A stretch of 64,000 nucleotides of DNA, taken from Kribbella sandramycini. Its GTDB lineage: Bacteria; Actinomycetota; Actinomycetes; Propionibacteriales; Kribbellaceae. The notes below the pieces were generated by a model. That model did no database searches, was not told where the DNA came from, and saw nothing but the letters and a program-made list of their open reading frames with translations. Within the stretch, counting starts at the first letter, position 1. Each line of letters opens with the position of its first letter. The stretch is taken from NCBI RefSeq assembly GCF_013131805.1, contig NZ_JABJRC010000008.1:124001-188000 (forward strand), read 5' to 3'. Shown piece by piece: positions 53,473-63,152 of the stretch. Made by a program: the position numbers and the translations under genes.

Positions 53473-55361
53473 CGGAGTCCGTTCAGGTGGGTTTGGTATT
53501 CGGCGGGGTTGAGGGGGTTGCCGTCGGTTCGGGGGGTGGTGGGGTAGGGGGGTCGGGTGGGGTGGTGGGTGTGGAAGGTGGTGGTGAGGAGGGCTTCGCC
53601 GTGGGTTTGGGCGGGGAGGGCGGTTTCGAGGGGGGCGGTGTGGGCGGCGGGGAGGGTGCCTTCGAGGTGGGTGGGGGTGATGTGGGTGGGGGTGGCTCGG
53701 TGGTCGGCGAGGAGGGTGAGGACTTGGGGGAGGGTTTCGGGTGGGATGTCGAGGGTGAAGTGATTGATGGGTTCGCGGACTGTGGTGCCGGCTTGGTTGA
53801 CGGCCTCCAGGAGGACTGGGGGCACCAGACGGCGGAAGTCGGCGGCGGTGGTGGCGACGCTGCTGTAGGCGGTGTGAGTCAGGATGATGTGGATGTTGGG
53901 GATTTCCCAGCCGTAGAGACCCTGATGGAGGGTTTGGCGGATGGTTTCCTCGATGGCGGTGTGGAAGGCGCGCGGGAGACCGCCGAGTTCGACGGCGAGT
54001 TCGTACGCGAGACCTTCGTCGTGCGGGGCGACCCGGAACCCGATGCCGGCCGCCCAGAGGTTGCTGGGGGCACCCATCTCTCGGCGGGATTCCCCAATGC
54101 CGTTCAGGTGTTCGATGTAGATGGGCGTCGTGGGGCTGAACTCCGCGTGCAGCCCGTACTCGGAGTCGAGCAAGGAGGCGATCACCTCCTTCTGAACCTC
54201 GCCGTACAACCGAACGGTGATGTCATCAGCACGGCGGACCTGGATCAACGGGTCCTGTTCAGCGAGCTGGGTAAGGGCTTGGAAGAGCCGGCCGCGATCC
54301 CGCGCGGTGACGACAGTCTCCAGGGTCGGCCGGGCGAAGAGCTCCGGCACGTCGGACGTCGGTACGCCGAGCTGATCGCCGATCCGAACATCCTTCAGCC
54401 CGCGGAGCGCGACGATCTGCCCGGCCTCCGCACAGGACGCCGTACGACGGACGCCGCGTTCGTAAACCTCGATACCCGACGGGCGGGCCTGGTACGCACG
54501 GTCGGCGGTGTGAACGTCGACGTACGAGCGCTCGGTCAGCCTGCCGGCGTAGATGCGCGCGGAGGCGAGCTTCTGCCCCGCGGCGACCCGCTCGACCTTG
54601 AACACCTTTGCCTGTAAGGGCTGATCAGCTACGGCGGTTGGCCGCGGCAACCAAGTGCGGATACCGTCGATCAGCTCCGGTACGCCGATACCGGTCATCG
54701 CGGAGCCGAAGTACACCGGATGCGCCAGCCCGGCGCCAACCTGCCGCCGAAGCTCATCCACATAATCCCCCGGCGCCAACCCGTCATCGAGATACCGCTG
54801 CAGGAACGCATCGTTGCGCTCGGCAAGGAACTCCCCCAGCTCGGGTTGCCGGGCAACAAACCGGGCCGCCCGAGCGCCCAAGCCGGCTACCACCCCCATC
54901 GGTACGGCGTTCGGCGTCAGCAACCGATCGATATCGGCGAGTAGACCCACGTCACGCGCACCCACCCGGTCGATCTTGTTGACGAAGATCAGCGTCGGAA
55001 TCCCCAGCCGACGCAGCGTCCGCATCAGCAACCGAGTCTGTGCCTGCACGCCCTCGACAGCAGACAGCACCAACACAGCGCCGTCCAGCACCGACAGCGC
55101 CCGCTCCACCTCGGCAATGAAATCCGCATGCCCAGGCGTATCGATCAGATTGACCGAAAGATCCCCCAGCTCGAACGCCACCACCGCCGACCGGATCGTG
55201 ATCCCCCGCCGGCGCTCCAGCTCCATCGAGTCGGTCTGCGTGTTCCCGTCATCGACCCGACCAACCCGGTCGATGACCCCGGCGGCATACAGCAGCCGCT
55301 CGGTCAGGCTCGTCTTACCGGCGTCGACATGCGCGACAATACCCATCGTCAAAGAGTTCAA
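53469..55361 (-). CDS. Translation-factor GTPase of the Otr(A)/TetM ribosomal protection family
   Basis: 630 aa. EF-G-like protein that can displace tetracycline-class drugs from the ribosome. G1 AHVDAGKT (10-17), G2 RRGITI, G3 DTPGHADF, G4 FVNKID, then domains II-V (TLETVVTARDRGRLFQAL; YGWEIPNIHIILTHTAYSS near domain IV). TTG start is supported by GAGGA upstream and by the OtrA-like MNSLTMGIVAHVDAGKT. The C-terminal tail is extremely G-rich on the plus strand. It could be resistance or a housekeeping paralogue; its structured leader favours regulation by drugs. Confidence 0.87.
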   Translation of the reverse strand: MNSLTMGIVAHVDAGKTSLTERLLYAAGVIDRVGRVDDGNTQTDSMELERRRGITIRSAVVAFELGDLSVNLIDTPGHADFIAEVERALSVLDGAVLVLSAVEGVQAQTRLLMRTLRRLGIPTLIFVNKIDRVGARDVGLLADIDRLLTPNAVPMGVVAGLGARAARFVARQPELGEFLAERNDAFLQRYLDDGLAPGDYVDELRRQVGAGLAHPVYFGSAMTGIGVPELIDGIRTWLPRPTAVADQPLQAKVFKVERVAAGQKLASARIYAGRLTERSYVDVHTADRAYQARPSGIEVYERGVRRTASCAEAGQIVALRGLKDVRIGDQLGVPTSDVPELFARPTLETVVTARDRGRLFQALTQLAEQDPLIQVRRADDITVRLYGEVQKEVIASLLDSEYGLHAEFSPTTPIYIEHLNGIGESRREMGAPSNLWAAGIGFRVAPHDEGLAYELAVELGGLPRAFHTAIEETIRQTLHQGLYGWEIPNIHIILTHTAYSSVATTAADFRRLVPPVLLEAVNQAGTTVREPINHFTLDIPPETLPQVLTLLADHRATPTHITPTHLEGTLPAAHTAPLETALPAQTHGEALLTTTFHTHHPTRPPYPTTPRTDGNPLNPAEYQTHLNGLR

Positions 55362-55373
55362 CGGTCCTCGCGA

Positions 55374-55417
55374 GTGCTCCGAAGTGATCAGTCCAGATGG
55401 GTTGGATCACTGAGCAC
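55374..55417 (-). promoter_or_regulatory. Nested hairpin in the leader of the Otr(A)-like gene
   Basis: Outer stem GTGCTC/GAGCAC (55374-55379 with 55412-55417) encloses GTGATC/GATCAC (55384-55389 with 55405-55410). It ends 13 bp before the TTG start on the minus-strand transcript. Tetracycline-protection genes are often controlled by leader attenuation, so this may be an attenuator or may hide the start region. Confidence 0.45.
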
Positions 55418-55490
55418 CGCATCCCGCTCTCCTTCACTCCCGACAGGTCTCCCCGGAAGCTAACACCCCGCCACCCGCAGGTCGACCGAT

Positions 55491-56429
55491 TTACCGGCTG
55501 ATGGTGGCGGGGAGGATTCGGGCGCCGGGGACGGGGGCTTCGGCTTGGCGGACCATGCGGCAGAGGCCGGATTCGGCGAGTTCTACGGCTAGGTCGACGG
55601 CGGAGCGGGAGTCGGCGGCGAGGAAGAGGCAGGTGGGGCCGGAGCCGGAGATCTGGGCGGCGAGGGCGCCTTGGTCGAGGCCGAACTGGAGGGTGTCGCC
55701 GAGTTCGGGGCGCAGGGAGAGGGCGGCGGCCTGGAGGTCGTTGCTGAGGGCAACTGCTAGGGCTTCGGGGCGGCCGGAGAGGAGGGCGGACATGAGTTCG
55801 GGGCGGACCTGGGGCGGTTCGACGCGGCGGAGCGGGCGGAGGCGGTCGAGCTCCTGGTAGACGGCGGGGGTGGAGAGGCCGCCGTCGGCGATCGCGAAGA
55901 CCCAGTGGAAGGTGCCGCGGGACATCACCTCGGTGACCTGCTCGCCGCGCCCCTGGCCGAGGGCGGTGTGCCCGACCAGGCAGAAGGGGACGTCGGAGCC
56001 CAGCTCGGCCGCGAGCCCCTGCAGCTCGGTCTGCGACAACTGGAGGCCCCAGAGCCGGTTGCAGGCAACCAGCGTCGCCGCGGCATCGGTCGAACCGCCG
56101 GCCATACCGCCGGCGACCGGGATGGTCTTGCGGATGGTCAGCTCGACGCCCTCGTCGATGTCGTACTCCGCCTGCAACAACCGGGCGGCCTTGACGGCGA
56201 GGTTCGACTCGTCGGTCGGCACCTCACCGGCGAAGTCACCGGTCACCTCGACCGAGATCGTCGGGTCGTCGTCCCGCAGGACGGCCGTGACGTCGTCGTA
56301 CAGCGCCACGGCCTGGTAGACCGTGGCCACCGGGTGGAAGCCGTCCGGCAACGGCGGACCGACCGACAGACCCAGGTTGATCTTGGCCGGCGCCCGCACC
56401 GTGACCTCAGCAGAAGGTGGCACGGGCAC
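55491..56429 (-). CDS. ispE: 4-diphosphocytidyl-2-C-methyl-D-erythritol kinase
   Basis: 312 aa, GTG start. MEP pathway kinase making isoprenoid precursors. GHMP signatures: VRAPAKINLGLSVG with the catalytic Lys/Asn, PVAGGMAGGSTDAAATLV (ATP loop), LGSDVPFCLVGHTALGQGRGE and AAQISGSGPTCLFL. Last gene of rpfB-rsmA-ispE; 11 bp after rsmA, so co-transcribed. Confidence 0.95.
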   Translation of the reverse strand: MPVPPSAEVTVRAPAKINLGLSVGPPLPDGFHPVATVYQAVALYDDVTAVLRDDDPTISVEVTGDFAGEVPTDESNLAVKAARLLQAEYDIDEGVELTIRKTIPVAGGMAGGSTDAAATLVACNRLWGLQLSQTELQGLAAELGSDVPFCLVGHTALGQGRGEQVTEVMSRGTFHWVFAIADGGLSTPAVYQELDRLRPLRRVEPPQVRPELMSALLSGRPEALAVALSNDLQAAALSLRPELGDTLQFGLDQGALAAQISGSGPTCLFLAADSRSAVDLAVELAESGLCRMVRQAEAPVPGARILPATISR

Positions 56430-56440
56430 ACACTAGGACA

Positions 56441-57331
56441 TCAGGCAGTCTTCAACGACTGTCCTGCGCCGGCCAGGGCGGCGAACTCGGCGATTCCGAG
56501 CATCTCGCCGCGCAACGCCGGGTCGATCCCTGTGATGCGGAACACCTCGTCGAGGGCCGCACGATCCGGCATCCAGCGGGCGAGCGCCGAGCGTACGGTC
56601 TTCCGCCGCTGTGAGAACGCCGCCTCGATCACCGCGAACACCTCCTCGCGGGACGCCGCCGTCCCCGGGGGCTCGCGGCGCTCGAATGCGACCAGGCCGG
56701 AGTCGACGTTCGGCGCCGGCCAGAACACGTTCCGCCCGATCGGCCCGGCGCGCCGCACCTCGGCGTACCAGGCCGCTTTCGCCGACGGTACGCCGTACGT
56801 CCGCGACCCCGGCCCGGCAGCCAACCGATCAGCCACCTCCGACTGGACCATCACCAGCCCGTGCCGCAGCGAGGGCGACACCGCGAGCAGGTGCAGCAGG
56901 ACCGGTACGGCGACGTTGTACGGCAGGTTCGCCACACACGCGGACGGCGACCCGATCTGCTCGGCCGTGACCGTCATCGCATCCGCCTCGATGACGGCGA
57001 AGTCGCCCACCTGACCAGGCGCGTACTCGGCGATCGTCGACGGCAGCGCGGCCGCCAGCACGGAGTCGATCTCGACCGCGGTGACCCGGTGGCCCTCGGC
57101 AAGTAACGCCAGCGTCAGCGACCCGAGCCCCGGCCCGATCTCGAGCACGGTCTCACCGTCGGCCGACAACTCCGCGGCGCGAACGATCCGGCGCACGGTG
57201 TTCGGGTCGATGACGAAGTTCTGGCCGCGCTGTTTGGTCGGACGGACGCCGAGCCGCGCGGCCAGGGAACGCACATCGGCCGGACCGAGGAGTCTCGGTC
57301 CGGCCGTTGTGGATGAATCAGACGAGGTCAC
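56441..57331 (-). CDS. rsmA: 16S rRNA (adenine1518/1519-N6)-dimethyltransferase
   Basis: 296 aa, GTG start. KsgA-type enzyme that dimethylates two adenines near the 3' end of 16S rRNA. Motifs: [34 protein letters not shown] (SAM motif I), [25 protein letters not shown] (the NLPY catalytic loop) and [11 protein letters not shown]. Lies between rpfB and ispE in the conserved actinobacterial operon, with a gap of 18 bp to rpfB. Confidence 0.95.
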   Translation of the reverse strand: MTSSDSSTTAGPRLLGPADVRSLAARLGVRPTKQRGQNFVIDPNTVRRIVRAAELSADGETVLEIGPGLGSLTLALLAEGHRVTAVEIDSVLAAALPSTIAEYAPGQVGDFAVIEADAMTVTAEQIGSPSACVANLPYNVAVPVLLHLLAVSPSLRHGLVMVQSEVADRLAAGPGSRTYGVPSAKAAWYAEVRRAGPIGRNVFWPAPNVDSGLVAFERREPPGTAASREEVFAVIEAAFSQRRKTVRSALARWMPDRAALDEVFRITGIDPALRGEMLGIAEFAALAGAGQSLKTA

Positions 57332-57349
57332 CCCGTCAGTCTCGCACTA

Positions 57350-58459
57350 TCAGGCCTTCTTACCGCAGTGCGGCCAGTCACCGTAGCCGCCGCGCGCCGC
57401 GCGAACCTTCTCGGCGATCGCAATCTGCTGGGCCTTGCTGGCCTGGTGTGCGTTCGGGGCGTACGTGCGGCCGCCGTAGGCCGCCCACGTCCCGCTGCTG
57501 AACTGCAGACCGCCGTAGAACCCGTTACCGGTGTTCAAGTTCCAGCGGCCGCCGGACTCACAGGCGGCGATCCGGTCCCAGGCGCCGGCGTTACCGCTGG
57601 TCGGCGGCTCCGGGGCTTCCGGCTTCTCCTTGGTGCCGACGGTGACCTTCTCGTCGACAGCCTCGGTGAGCACCTTGCTGGTGACGACCTTGGTGGCGCT
57701 GAGCTTGCCGTCCAGGTACGTGTACAGGTAGGTGACGGACTTGGAGCCGTCGGTGCCCTTGGCGGTGACCTTCTTCTCGCCCTCGAACATCTCGGCGGAC
57801 TCGGTCTCGTCGGTGCCGTGGGCGACCTTCTCGGTCTTGGTCGCCCGCTTGGTGTCGACCTTGACGAAGCTGATCTTGTTCACACCCGTCTTCAGCACCG
57901 TCGCCGGCGCCGGGACGATCTTGTCGTCCTCGTCCCAGGCGATCTTGGCCGCCGTCAGCGCCTCGCCGACGGTCGAAGCCATCAGCTTCGCGGTCGACGG
58001 CTTGCCGGCCCGGACGATCTGCACCGTCCGCGGGGTCTTGACCGTGAGCTCCAGACCCTCACGCCCGATCGGGGCGGAACGGCTGGTCGAGAAGTAGGCG
58101 CCGGTGTCATATCGCAGGCCCAGGTCGGCCAGCGCCTCGGTGACGGTGTCGGCCGTCGTCCAGAAGGCCTTCTTCACGCCGTCGGCGTTCACGGTCAGCT
58201 GGCGGCCGTACTGCACCGCGATCTCCTGGCCGTCCTGGAGCTTCGAGTCCAGAGCGGGGGCGACCACGTCATGGTCGCCGACCTGAACTTTCTCCGCCTT
58301 CAGGGCGTCGGAGACGGTGGAGCCGAAGGTGTGCACCTTCTGCACCTGACCGTCGATGGAGAGGCTGACCGTCTTGCTCTTCGCGGCGTACGCCACGGAG
58401 CCGCCGACGACGGCGAACGCGGCTGTCACACCGACGGCCGCGATGATGGACTTACGCAC
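57350..58459 (-). CDS. rpfB: Resuscitation-promoting factor, RpfB type
   Basis: 369 aa, GTG start. Exported muralytic enzyme that reactivates dormant cells. Signal peptide or anchor (IIAAVGVTAAFAVVGGSVAYA), three DUF348 repeats (VQKVHTFGSTVSDALKAEKV; VKKAFWTTADTVTEALADLG; TVGEALTAAKIAWDEDD), G5 domain (about 195-270), and a C-terminal lysozyme-like Rpf domain with catalytic Glu in WDRIAACESGGRWNLNTG plus two Cys (CESGG, PHCGK). Structured leader upstream. Confidence 0.94.
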   Translation of the reverse strand: MRKSIIAAVGVTAAFAVVGGSVAYAAKSKTVSLSIDGQVQKVHTFGSTVSDALKAEKVQVGDHDVVAPALDSKLQDGQEIAVQYGRQLTVNADGVKKAFWTTADTVTEALADLGLRYDTGAYFSTSRSAPIGREGLELTVKTPRTVQIVRAGKPSTAKLMASTVGEALTAAKIAWDEDDKIVPAPATVLKTGVNKISFVKVDTKRATKTEKVAHGTDETESAEMFEGEKKVTAKGTDGSKSVTYLYTYLDGKLSATKVVTSKVLTEAVDEKVTVGTKEKPEAPEPPTSGNAGAWDRIAACESGGRWNLNTGNGFYGGLQFSSGTWAAYGGRTYAPNAHQASKAQQIAIAEKVRAARGGYGDWPHCGKKA

Positions 58460-58466
58460 TAACGCT

Positions 58467-58572
58467 CCCAGGTAGAGCTACCCGGGCACGGGGTGGGACA
58501 GCACTGGCAGCGGCCACAATCTCCGGGCTGGAGGCCCGGCTACCACGGTCGACGCCGAGGGGCGTGCTGTCC
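58467..58572 (-). promoter_or_regulatory. Structured leader of rpfB
   Basis: On the rpfB transcript, arms GGACAGCAC and GTGCTGTCC (58564-58572 with 58496-58504) close a domain with an inner hairpin CCGGGC/GCCCGG (58523-58539). A second hairpin CCCGGGTAG/CTACCTGGG (58467-58486) buries part of the GGGAG Shine-Dalgarno, which lies 6 nt upstream of the GTG. In Mycobacterium tuberculosis the rpfB leader is an RNA switch controlling this operon; the present element does not visibly match the c-di-AMP (ydaO) consensus. Confidence 0.6.
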
Positions 58573-58675
58573 GGAATCTTCCCCGATCCCGGCCAACATC
58601 ACGGGACCATAACGAAGAAGTCGCGTTGACGCCAATCCTCTTCCCGGCGCGTCGGAAAAAGGTGTAATGACGCGA

Positions 58676-59290
58676 TCACGCCGAGTGATTCCCCCACTGC
58701 CCGCGATGGACGACTTCGGCCGTCGTCCGGCGGCCTCTCTTCAACGATGGAGACCGTTTGTCCGGGGCCCGGTACCCGATCGACAACACCCCGATCAGGT
58801 CGAACCCGGCCGGTACGCCGAACTCGGTCAGCAGGGCCCCCACCTGGTCCGCCGGAGGCCCGAAAAAGCAGGCTCCCAAGCCTTCGTCGACCACCGTCTG
58901 CAGCATCAGCAGCGATGCCATCCCGGTGTCGACGTACCAGTACGGCGCCGTCCAGCGGGACTCGTCGCGGTCGGTCCAGCCCTTGTCCGGCGCGGTGTAC
59001 CGATCGAGGTACGCGTCCTTGTGCGCGAAGGCCAGGATCAGCAGCGGCGCCCGGCGCAGCCCTGTGACCCATTCCACATACTTCGGATCGGGGTCCGCGG
59101 CCGCGATCTCCCAGTAGCGCTCGCGATCCGCGCCCTCCAAGGTGAGGAAGGCCCAGCCCTGGGTGAACCCACCCGACGGCGCGCGGAGACCGTTCTCCAG
59201 GATCCGCTCGCGAATCTCGGCCGGGACCGGGCGGTCCGGGTCGTAGTTGCGCACCATCCGGCGCCGGCGGACGACCTCGCTGAACTCCAT
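58676..59290 (-). CDS. Nitroreductase family protein
   Basis: 204 aa, ATG 59290 overlapping the tatD stop (TAATG). FMN-binding oxidoreductase: VVRRRRMVRNYDPDRPVPAE with the conserved Arg cluster, LRAPSGGFTQGW, GMASLLMLQTVVDEGLGACF and GVLSIGYRAPDKRSP. Acts as a dimer on nitroaromatics, quinones or flavin-linked substrates; the physiological one is unknown. Coupled to tatD; convergence with the rpfB leader is not tight (about 100 bp). Confidence 0.9.
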   Translation of the reverse strand: MEFSEVVRRRRMVRNYDPDRPVPAEIRERILENGLRAPSGGFTQGWAFLTLEGADRERYWEIAAADPDPKYVEWVTGLRRAPLLILAFAHKDAYLDRYTAPDKGWTDRDESRWTAPYWYVDTGMASLLMLQTVVDEGLGACFFGPPADQVGALLTEFGVPAGFDLIGVLSIGYRAPDKRSPSLKRGRRTTAEVVHRGQWGNHSA

Positions 59291-60192
59291 TACCAGGCCC
59301 CGCCGAAGGCGCGGTTGGCGTTGTCGTTCAGCGCCGCGCAGAGCTCGGGCACGGAGATGTTCAGCACGCCGGCCATCTTCCGCACGGTGTGCGGGATCAG
59401 GTACGACGCGTTCGGCTGCCCGCGATGCGGGGACGGCGTCAGGTACGGCGCGTCGGTCTCGACGAGCACCCGATCCAGCGGCGTGACCGCCAGCGCGTCG
59501 CGTAACGAGGTCGCGTTCTTGAACGTGACCACCCCCGCGAAACTCAGGAACGCGCCGCGGTTCACGCACTCGCGGGCGAACTCGGTGTCACCGGAGAAAC
59601 AGTGCATGACCAGGCGATCCGGCACCCCTTCGCGATCCAGGATGCGCAGGATGTCGTCGTGTGCGTCCCGGTCGTGGATCATCAGCGTCTTGCCGAGCCG
59701 CTTGGCCAGCTCGATATGCGCGGCGAACGACTCGTGCTGCGCGGCGCGCCCGTCCTCGCCGGTGCGGAAGTAGTCGAGCCCGGTCTCGCCGATCACGCGA
59801 ACCTTGTCGGAGACCTGAGCCAGCCGCTCGATATCGGCCAGCGCGCTGTCGAGCTCACCGGCGGCCTTCAGCTTCGGCGCCTCGTTCGGGTGCAGGGAGA
59901 CGCCGGCGATCAGGTTCGGGTACTGCGTCGCCGCCTCGACCGCCCAGGCCGAACCGGGCAGGTCGCAACCGACCTGGACGATCCGCGTCACGCCGACCGA
60001 AGCGGCCAGCTTGATCGCCTCGGCCGGGCTCAGCCACGCGCCGTCTTCTCCGTCGGCGATATCCAGGTGGCAGTGCGCGTCGACCACGCTCATCGGCAAC
60101 GGATCGGGCAACACCGGCCGGCTCCGGTCCCGCGAACGCCCGTCCTCACTGACCGCCGCCCGCTCTCGCGTCGGCCCGCCGATATCTGCCAT
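59290..60192 (-). CDS. tatD: TatD family metal-dependent hydrolase
   Basis: 300 aa from ATG 60192. Metal-dependent DNase/deoxyribonuclease. Motifs: VDAHCHLD (metal His pair), GVSLHPNEAP, VIGETGLDYFR (Glu), LMIHDRDAHDDIL, VMHCFSGD, and VETDAPYLTPSPHRGQPN. Usual position between metG and rpfB. The nitroreductase is coupled after it. A 65-bp gap separates it from metG. Confidence 0.95.
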   Translation of the reverse strand: MADIGGPTRERAAVSEDGRSRDRSRPVLPDPLPMSVVDAHCHLDIADGEDGAWLSPAEAIKLAASVGVTRIVQVGCDLPGSAWAVEAATQYPNLIAGVSLHPNEAPKLKAAGELDSALADIERLAQVSDKVRVIGETGLDYFRTGEDGRAAQHESFAAHIELAKRLGKTLMIHDRDAHDDILRILDREGVPDRLVMHCFSGDTEFARECVNRGAFLSFAGVVTFKNATSLRDALAVTPLDRVLVETDAPYLTPSPHRGQPNASYLIPHTVRKMAGVLNISVPELCAALNDNANRAFGGAW

Positions 60193-60257
60193 GCGCCCAA
60201 GGTTACGGGGCGGACCGCCCCCACTCACCAACTATGCACAACCCCGCACCCCCACGC

Positions 60258-62057
60258 TCAGCCGAGCGGCCCAGACCACCCATCAGGCGAGTTGGTGAGT
60301 GTTGCAGGTCCGCCCTCCAACCGAGCCATCTCGACCTCCACGACCTCCGGGCCAAGTTTCGTGAACACCGGCCGAGGCACCGGCACCGCCGTCCCCGGGA
60401 CAATCGGCTCGGAGGCCCACCGGGGCTGGGTTTCGTAGTCGCCGGCGATGACCGGATAGCCCGGGCCGCCGTCGAGGTCGGCGACCTCGCGGATCTCCGG
60501 AGTGGGCAAGAAGGCGCCGCGCCCGCCCAGAGCCTCGTGGACGCGCTGCGCCGCATGCGGGAGCACCGGCGCCAGCAGCCGGTTGGTATCGGCGACGACC
60601 TGAGCGGCCACATGCAGGACGGTTGCCTTGCGCTCCCGGTCGAACAGCTTCCAGGGCGCCTGCTGGGAGAGGTACTGGTTCGCCTCGGCGGCGTTGCGCA
60701 TCGCGGCGCTGACGCCCTGACGGAGACGTTGCCGACCGAGCAAGTCACCCACGACGCCGAAAGCTTGTTTGCTCTTGGCAAGCAGCTCGTGATCGGCCGG
60801 GGTCAGCTCGCCGGGCGGCGGGATCGCGCCGTAGTTCTTGGCGATCATGGACGCCGTCCGGTTCACCAGGTTGCCCCAGGTGCCGACCAGCTCGTCATTG
60901 GTCCGGCGGACGAACTCCGACCAGGTGAAGTCGGTGTCCTGCGTCTCCGGCCCAGCGACCGCGATGAAGTAGCGCAACGGGTCCGGCCCATAGCGCTCCA
61001 AGACGTCGCGAACATAGATCACCACCGATCGCGACGACGAGAACTTCCGCCCCTCCTGAGTCAGGTACTCGCTGCTCACCACCTCGGTCGGCAGGTTCAG
61101 CACGCCGTACTCCCCCGGCGCGGCGTTGTGCGCGAGCAGCTCGGCCGGCCAGATCTGGGCGTGGAAGGTGATGTTGTCCTTGCCCATGAAGTAGTACGAC
61201 TCGGCCGCCGGATCGCACCACCACTTCCGCCAGGCCTCCGGATCGCCGCTGCGCCGGGCCCACTCGACACTGGCCGACAGATACCCGATCACCGCGTCGA
61301 ACCACACGTACAGCCGCTTCGCGCCCCAGCCCGGCAGCGGAACCGGGATCCCCCAGTCGATATCGCGGGTCATCGCGCGCGGACGGACGTCGTCCAGCAG
61401 GTTGGTCGCGAACTTCAGCACGTTCGGCCGCCACCCGGACCGGGTCTGCAGCCAGCCGCCGAGCTGGTCGGCCAGCGCAGGCAGATCGAGGAAGAGGTGC
61501 TCGGTCTCGACGAAGGCCGGCTTCTCGCCGTTGATCCGGCTGCGCGGGTTGCGCAGGTCGATCGCGTCGAGCTGGTTCCCGCAGTTGTCACACTGGTCGC
61601 CACGGGCGGCGGCGTACCCGCAGATCGGGCAGGTGCCCTCGATGTAGCGATCGGGGAGCGTGCGGCCGGTGGACGGCGAGATCGCGCCCTGCATGGTCTT
61701 CGGGACCAGGAAGCCGTTGCGGTGCACGACTTTGAAGAGCTCCTGCGCGACGGCGTAGTGGTTGCGCGTCGTCGTTCGGGTGAACAGGTCGTACGAGAGG
61801 CCCAGCCCCTGTAGGTCCTCGACGATGACCCGGTTGTACCGATCCGCGAGCTGTTGCGGGCTGACGCCGTCCCGCTCGGCCTGGACGAGGATCGGCGTCC
61901 CGTGCTCATCCGTCCCGGACACCATCAGAACGTCGTGACCGGCCATCCGCGAGTACCGGCTGAAGACATCGGACGGTACGCCGAACCCCGACACATGCCC
62001 GATGTGCCGGGGTCCGTTCGCGTACGGCCAGGCGACCGCGGACAGGATGTTGGTCAT
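60258..62057 (-). CDS. metG: Methionyl-tRNA synthetase
   Basis: 599 aa. Class I synthetase: [17 protein letters not shown] contains the HIGH motif, the zinc knuckle is [18 protein letters not shown], and KFSSSRS replaces KMSKS near residue 320 (EGRKFSSSR). The anticodon-binding domain follows ([24 protein letters not shown]). Single C-terminal, no dimerisation domain of the tRNA-binding type. Start of the metG-tatD-rpfB-rsmA-ispE block. Confidence 0.96.
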   Translation of the reverse strand: MTNILSAVAWPYANGPRHIGHVSGFGVPSDVFSRYSRMAGHDVLMVSGTDEHGTPILVQAERDGVSPQQLADRYNRVIVEDLQGLGLSYDLFTRTTTRNHYAVAQELFKVVHRNGFLVPKTMQGAISPSTGRTLPDRYIEGTCPICGYAAARGDQCDNCGNQLDAIDLRNPRSRINGEKPAFVETEHLFLDLPALADQLGGWLQTRSGWRPNVLKFATNLLDDVRPRAMTRDIDWGIPVPLPGWGAKRLYVWFDAVIGYLSASVEWARRSGDPEAWRKWWCDPAAESYYFMGKDNITFHAQIWPAELLAHNAAPGEYGVLNLPTEVVSSEYLTQEGRKFSSSRSVVIYVRDVLERYGPDPLRYFIAVAGPETQDTDFTWSEFVRRTNDELVGTWGNLVNRTASMIAKNYGAIPPPGELTPADHELLAKSKQAFGVVGDLLGRQRLRQGVSAAMRNAAEANQYLSQQAPWKLFDRERKATVLHVAAQVVADTNRLLAPVLPHAAQRVHEALGGRGAFLPTPEIREVADLDGGPGYPVIAGDYETQPRWASEPIVPGTAVPVPRPVFTKLGPEVVEVEMARLEGGPATLTNSPDGWSGPLG

Positions 62058-62098
62058 GCGGCCGACTGTAAGGACCGGGCCGACCGCGGACCAAGTAT

Positions 62099-63010
62099 TT
62101 ACGGCTGGATGACGAGCTTGCCCTGGGCGTGGCCGCCCTCGCTGATCTCCTGCGCCTTGGCGGCGTCGGTCAGCGCGAAGCTCTCGGCGACGCGGACGAC
62201 GAGCTTGCCGTCAGCGGCGGCCTGGAGCTGCGAGTCCAGACCGGCGCGGACCTCCTCGGGGCTCGCCGAGCCGCTGGCAGAAGCGTGGACGCCGAGCTCA
62301 CCGGCGCTGAAGTCGGCGATCGTGATCACCCGCTCGGGGCCGCCGAGCAGCTCGATCGACTCCGGCAGGCCGCCCTGGCCGGCGGTGTCGAAGGCGGCGT
62401 CGATGCCCTGCGGGGCGACGGCGCGGACGCGGTCGACCAGGCCGTCGCCGTACTCGATCGGGGTCGCGCCGAGCTCGCGGAGGAACTCGTGGTTGCGCGG
62501 CGAGGCGGTGCCGATCACGGTCAGCCCGGCGGCCGTCGCGAGCTGGACGGCGATCGAGCCCACAGCCCCCGCGGCGCCGTGGATGAGGATCGTCTCGCCC
62601 GCCTGCACCTTGAGCAGGTCGAGGACGCGCTGCGCGGTCTCGCCGGCCACCGGCAGGCCGACGGCCTGCTCCCAGCTGACGCCCGCGGGCTTGCGGGTCA
62701 CGTTGCCGGCGATCGCGTACTCGGCGTACGAGCCGCCCGCCGCCCAGCCGACCACCTCGTCGCCGACCGCGAACTCCGCACCGTCACCGGCCTGGTCGAC
62801 GACGCCCGCGACCTCGAAGCCCGGCGTCGCGGGGAAGGTGACGTCGAACATGCCCTGCATGTAGCCCCGGCGGACCTTGTAGTCCATCGGGTTCACACCG
62901 GCCGCGTGCACCTTGATCCGAACCTGCCCGGCGCCTGCCTGCGGCTCCGGCACCTCCTGGACCGCGAGTACCTCGGGACCGCCGAACTCCTCGAACACCA
63001 CCGCTTGCAT
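62099..63010 (-). CDS. Zinc-free NADP-dependent quinone oxidoreductase
   Basis: 303 aa from ATG 63010. MDR-family enzyme: [18 protein letters not shown] start, [19 protein letters not shown], and NADPH loop [22 protein letters not shown]. Zinc ligands are absent, typical of quinone oxidoreductase/crotonyl-like members. Likely reduces quinones or enones in stress response. It is divergent from the partial sensor gene. Confidence 0.87.
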   Translation of the reverse strand: MQAVVFEEFGGPEVLAVQEVPEPQAGAGQVRIKVHAAGVNPMDYKVRRGYMQGMFDVTFPATPGFEVAGVVDQAGDGAEFAVGDEVVGWAAGGSYAEYAIAGNVTRKPAGVSWEQAVGLPVAGETAQRVLDLLKVQAGETILIHGAAGAVGSIAVQLATAAGLTVIGTASPRNHEFLRELGATPIEYGDGLVDRVRAVAPQGIDAAFDTAGQGGLPESIELLGGPERVITIADFSAGELGVHASASGSASPEEVRAGLDSQLQAAADGKLVVRVAESFALTDAAKAQEISEGGHAQGKLVIQP

Positions 63011-63152
63011 GTCACGCCTCCATCGGAATTTGCTTGATGCTTCAATCAATCATCGAGTGGTCCCGGATATTCCCGACTGGCCGAACGGACGGTTGTCCAC
63101 TGGCCGTTCGGCCAGCTCGGGTGGATACGTCAACCGACGTACGCTGAGTGAC

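Noticed and set aside
58460-58675. c-di-AMP (ydaO) riboswitch upstream of rpfB
   Set aside because: The region is structured, but I do not see the conserved ydaO sequence blocks; kept only as an unclassified leader.
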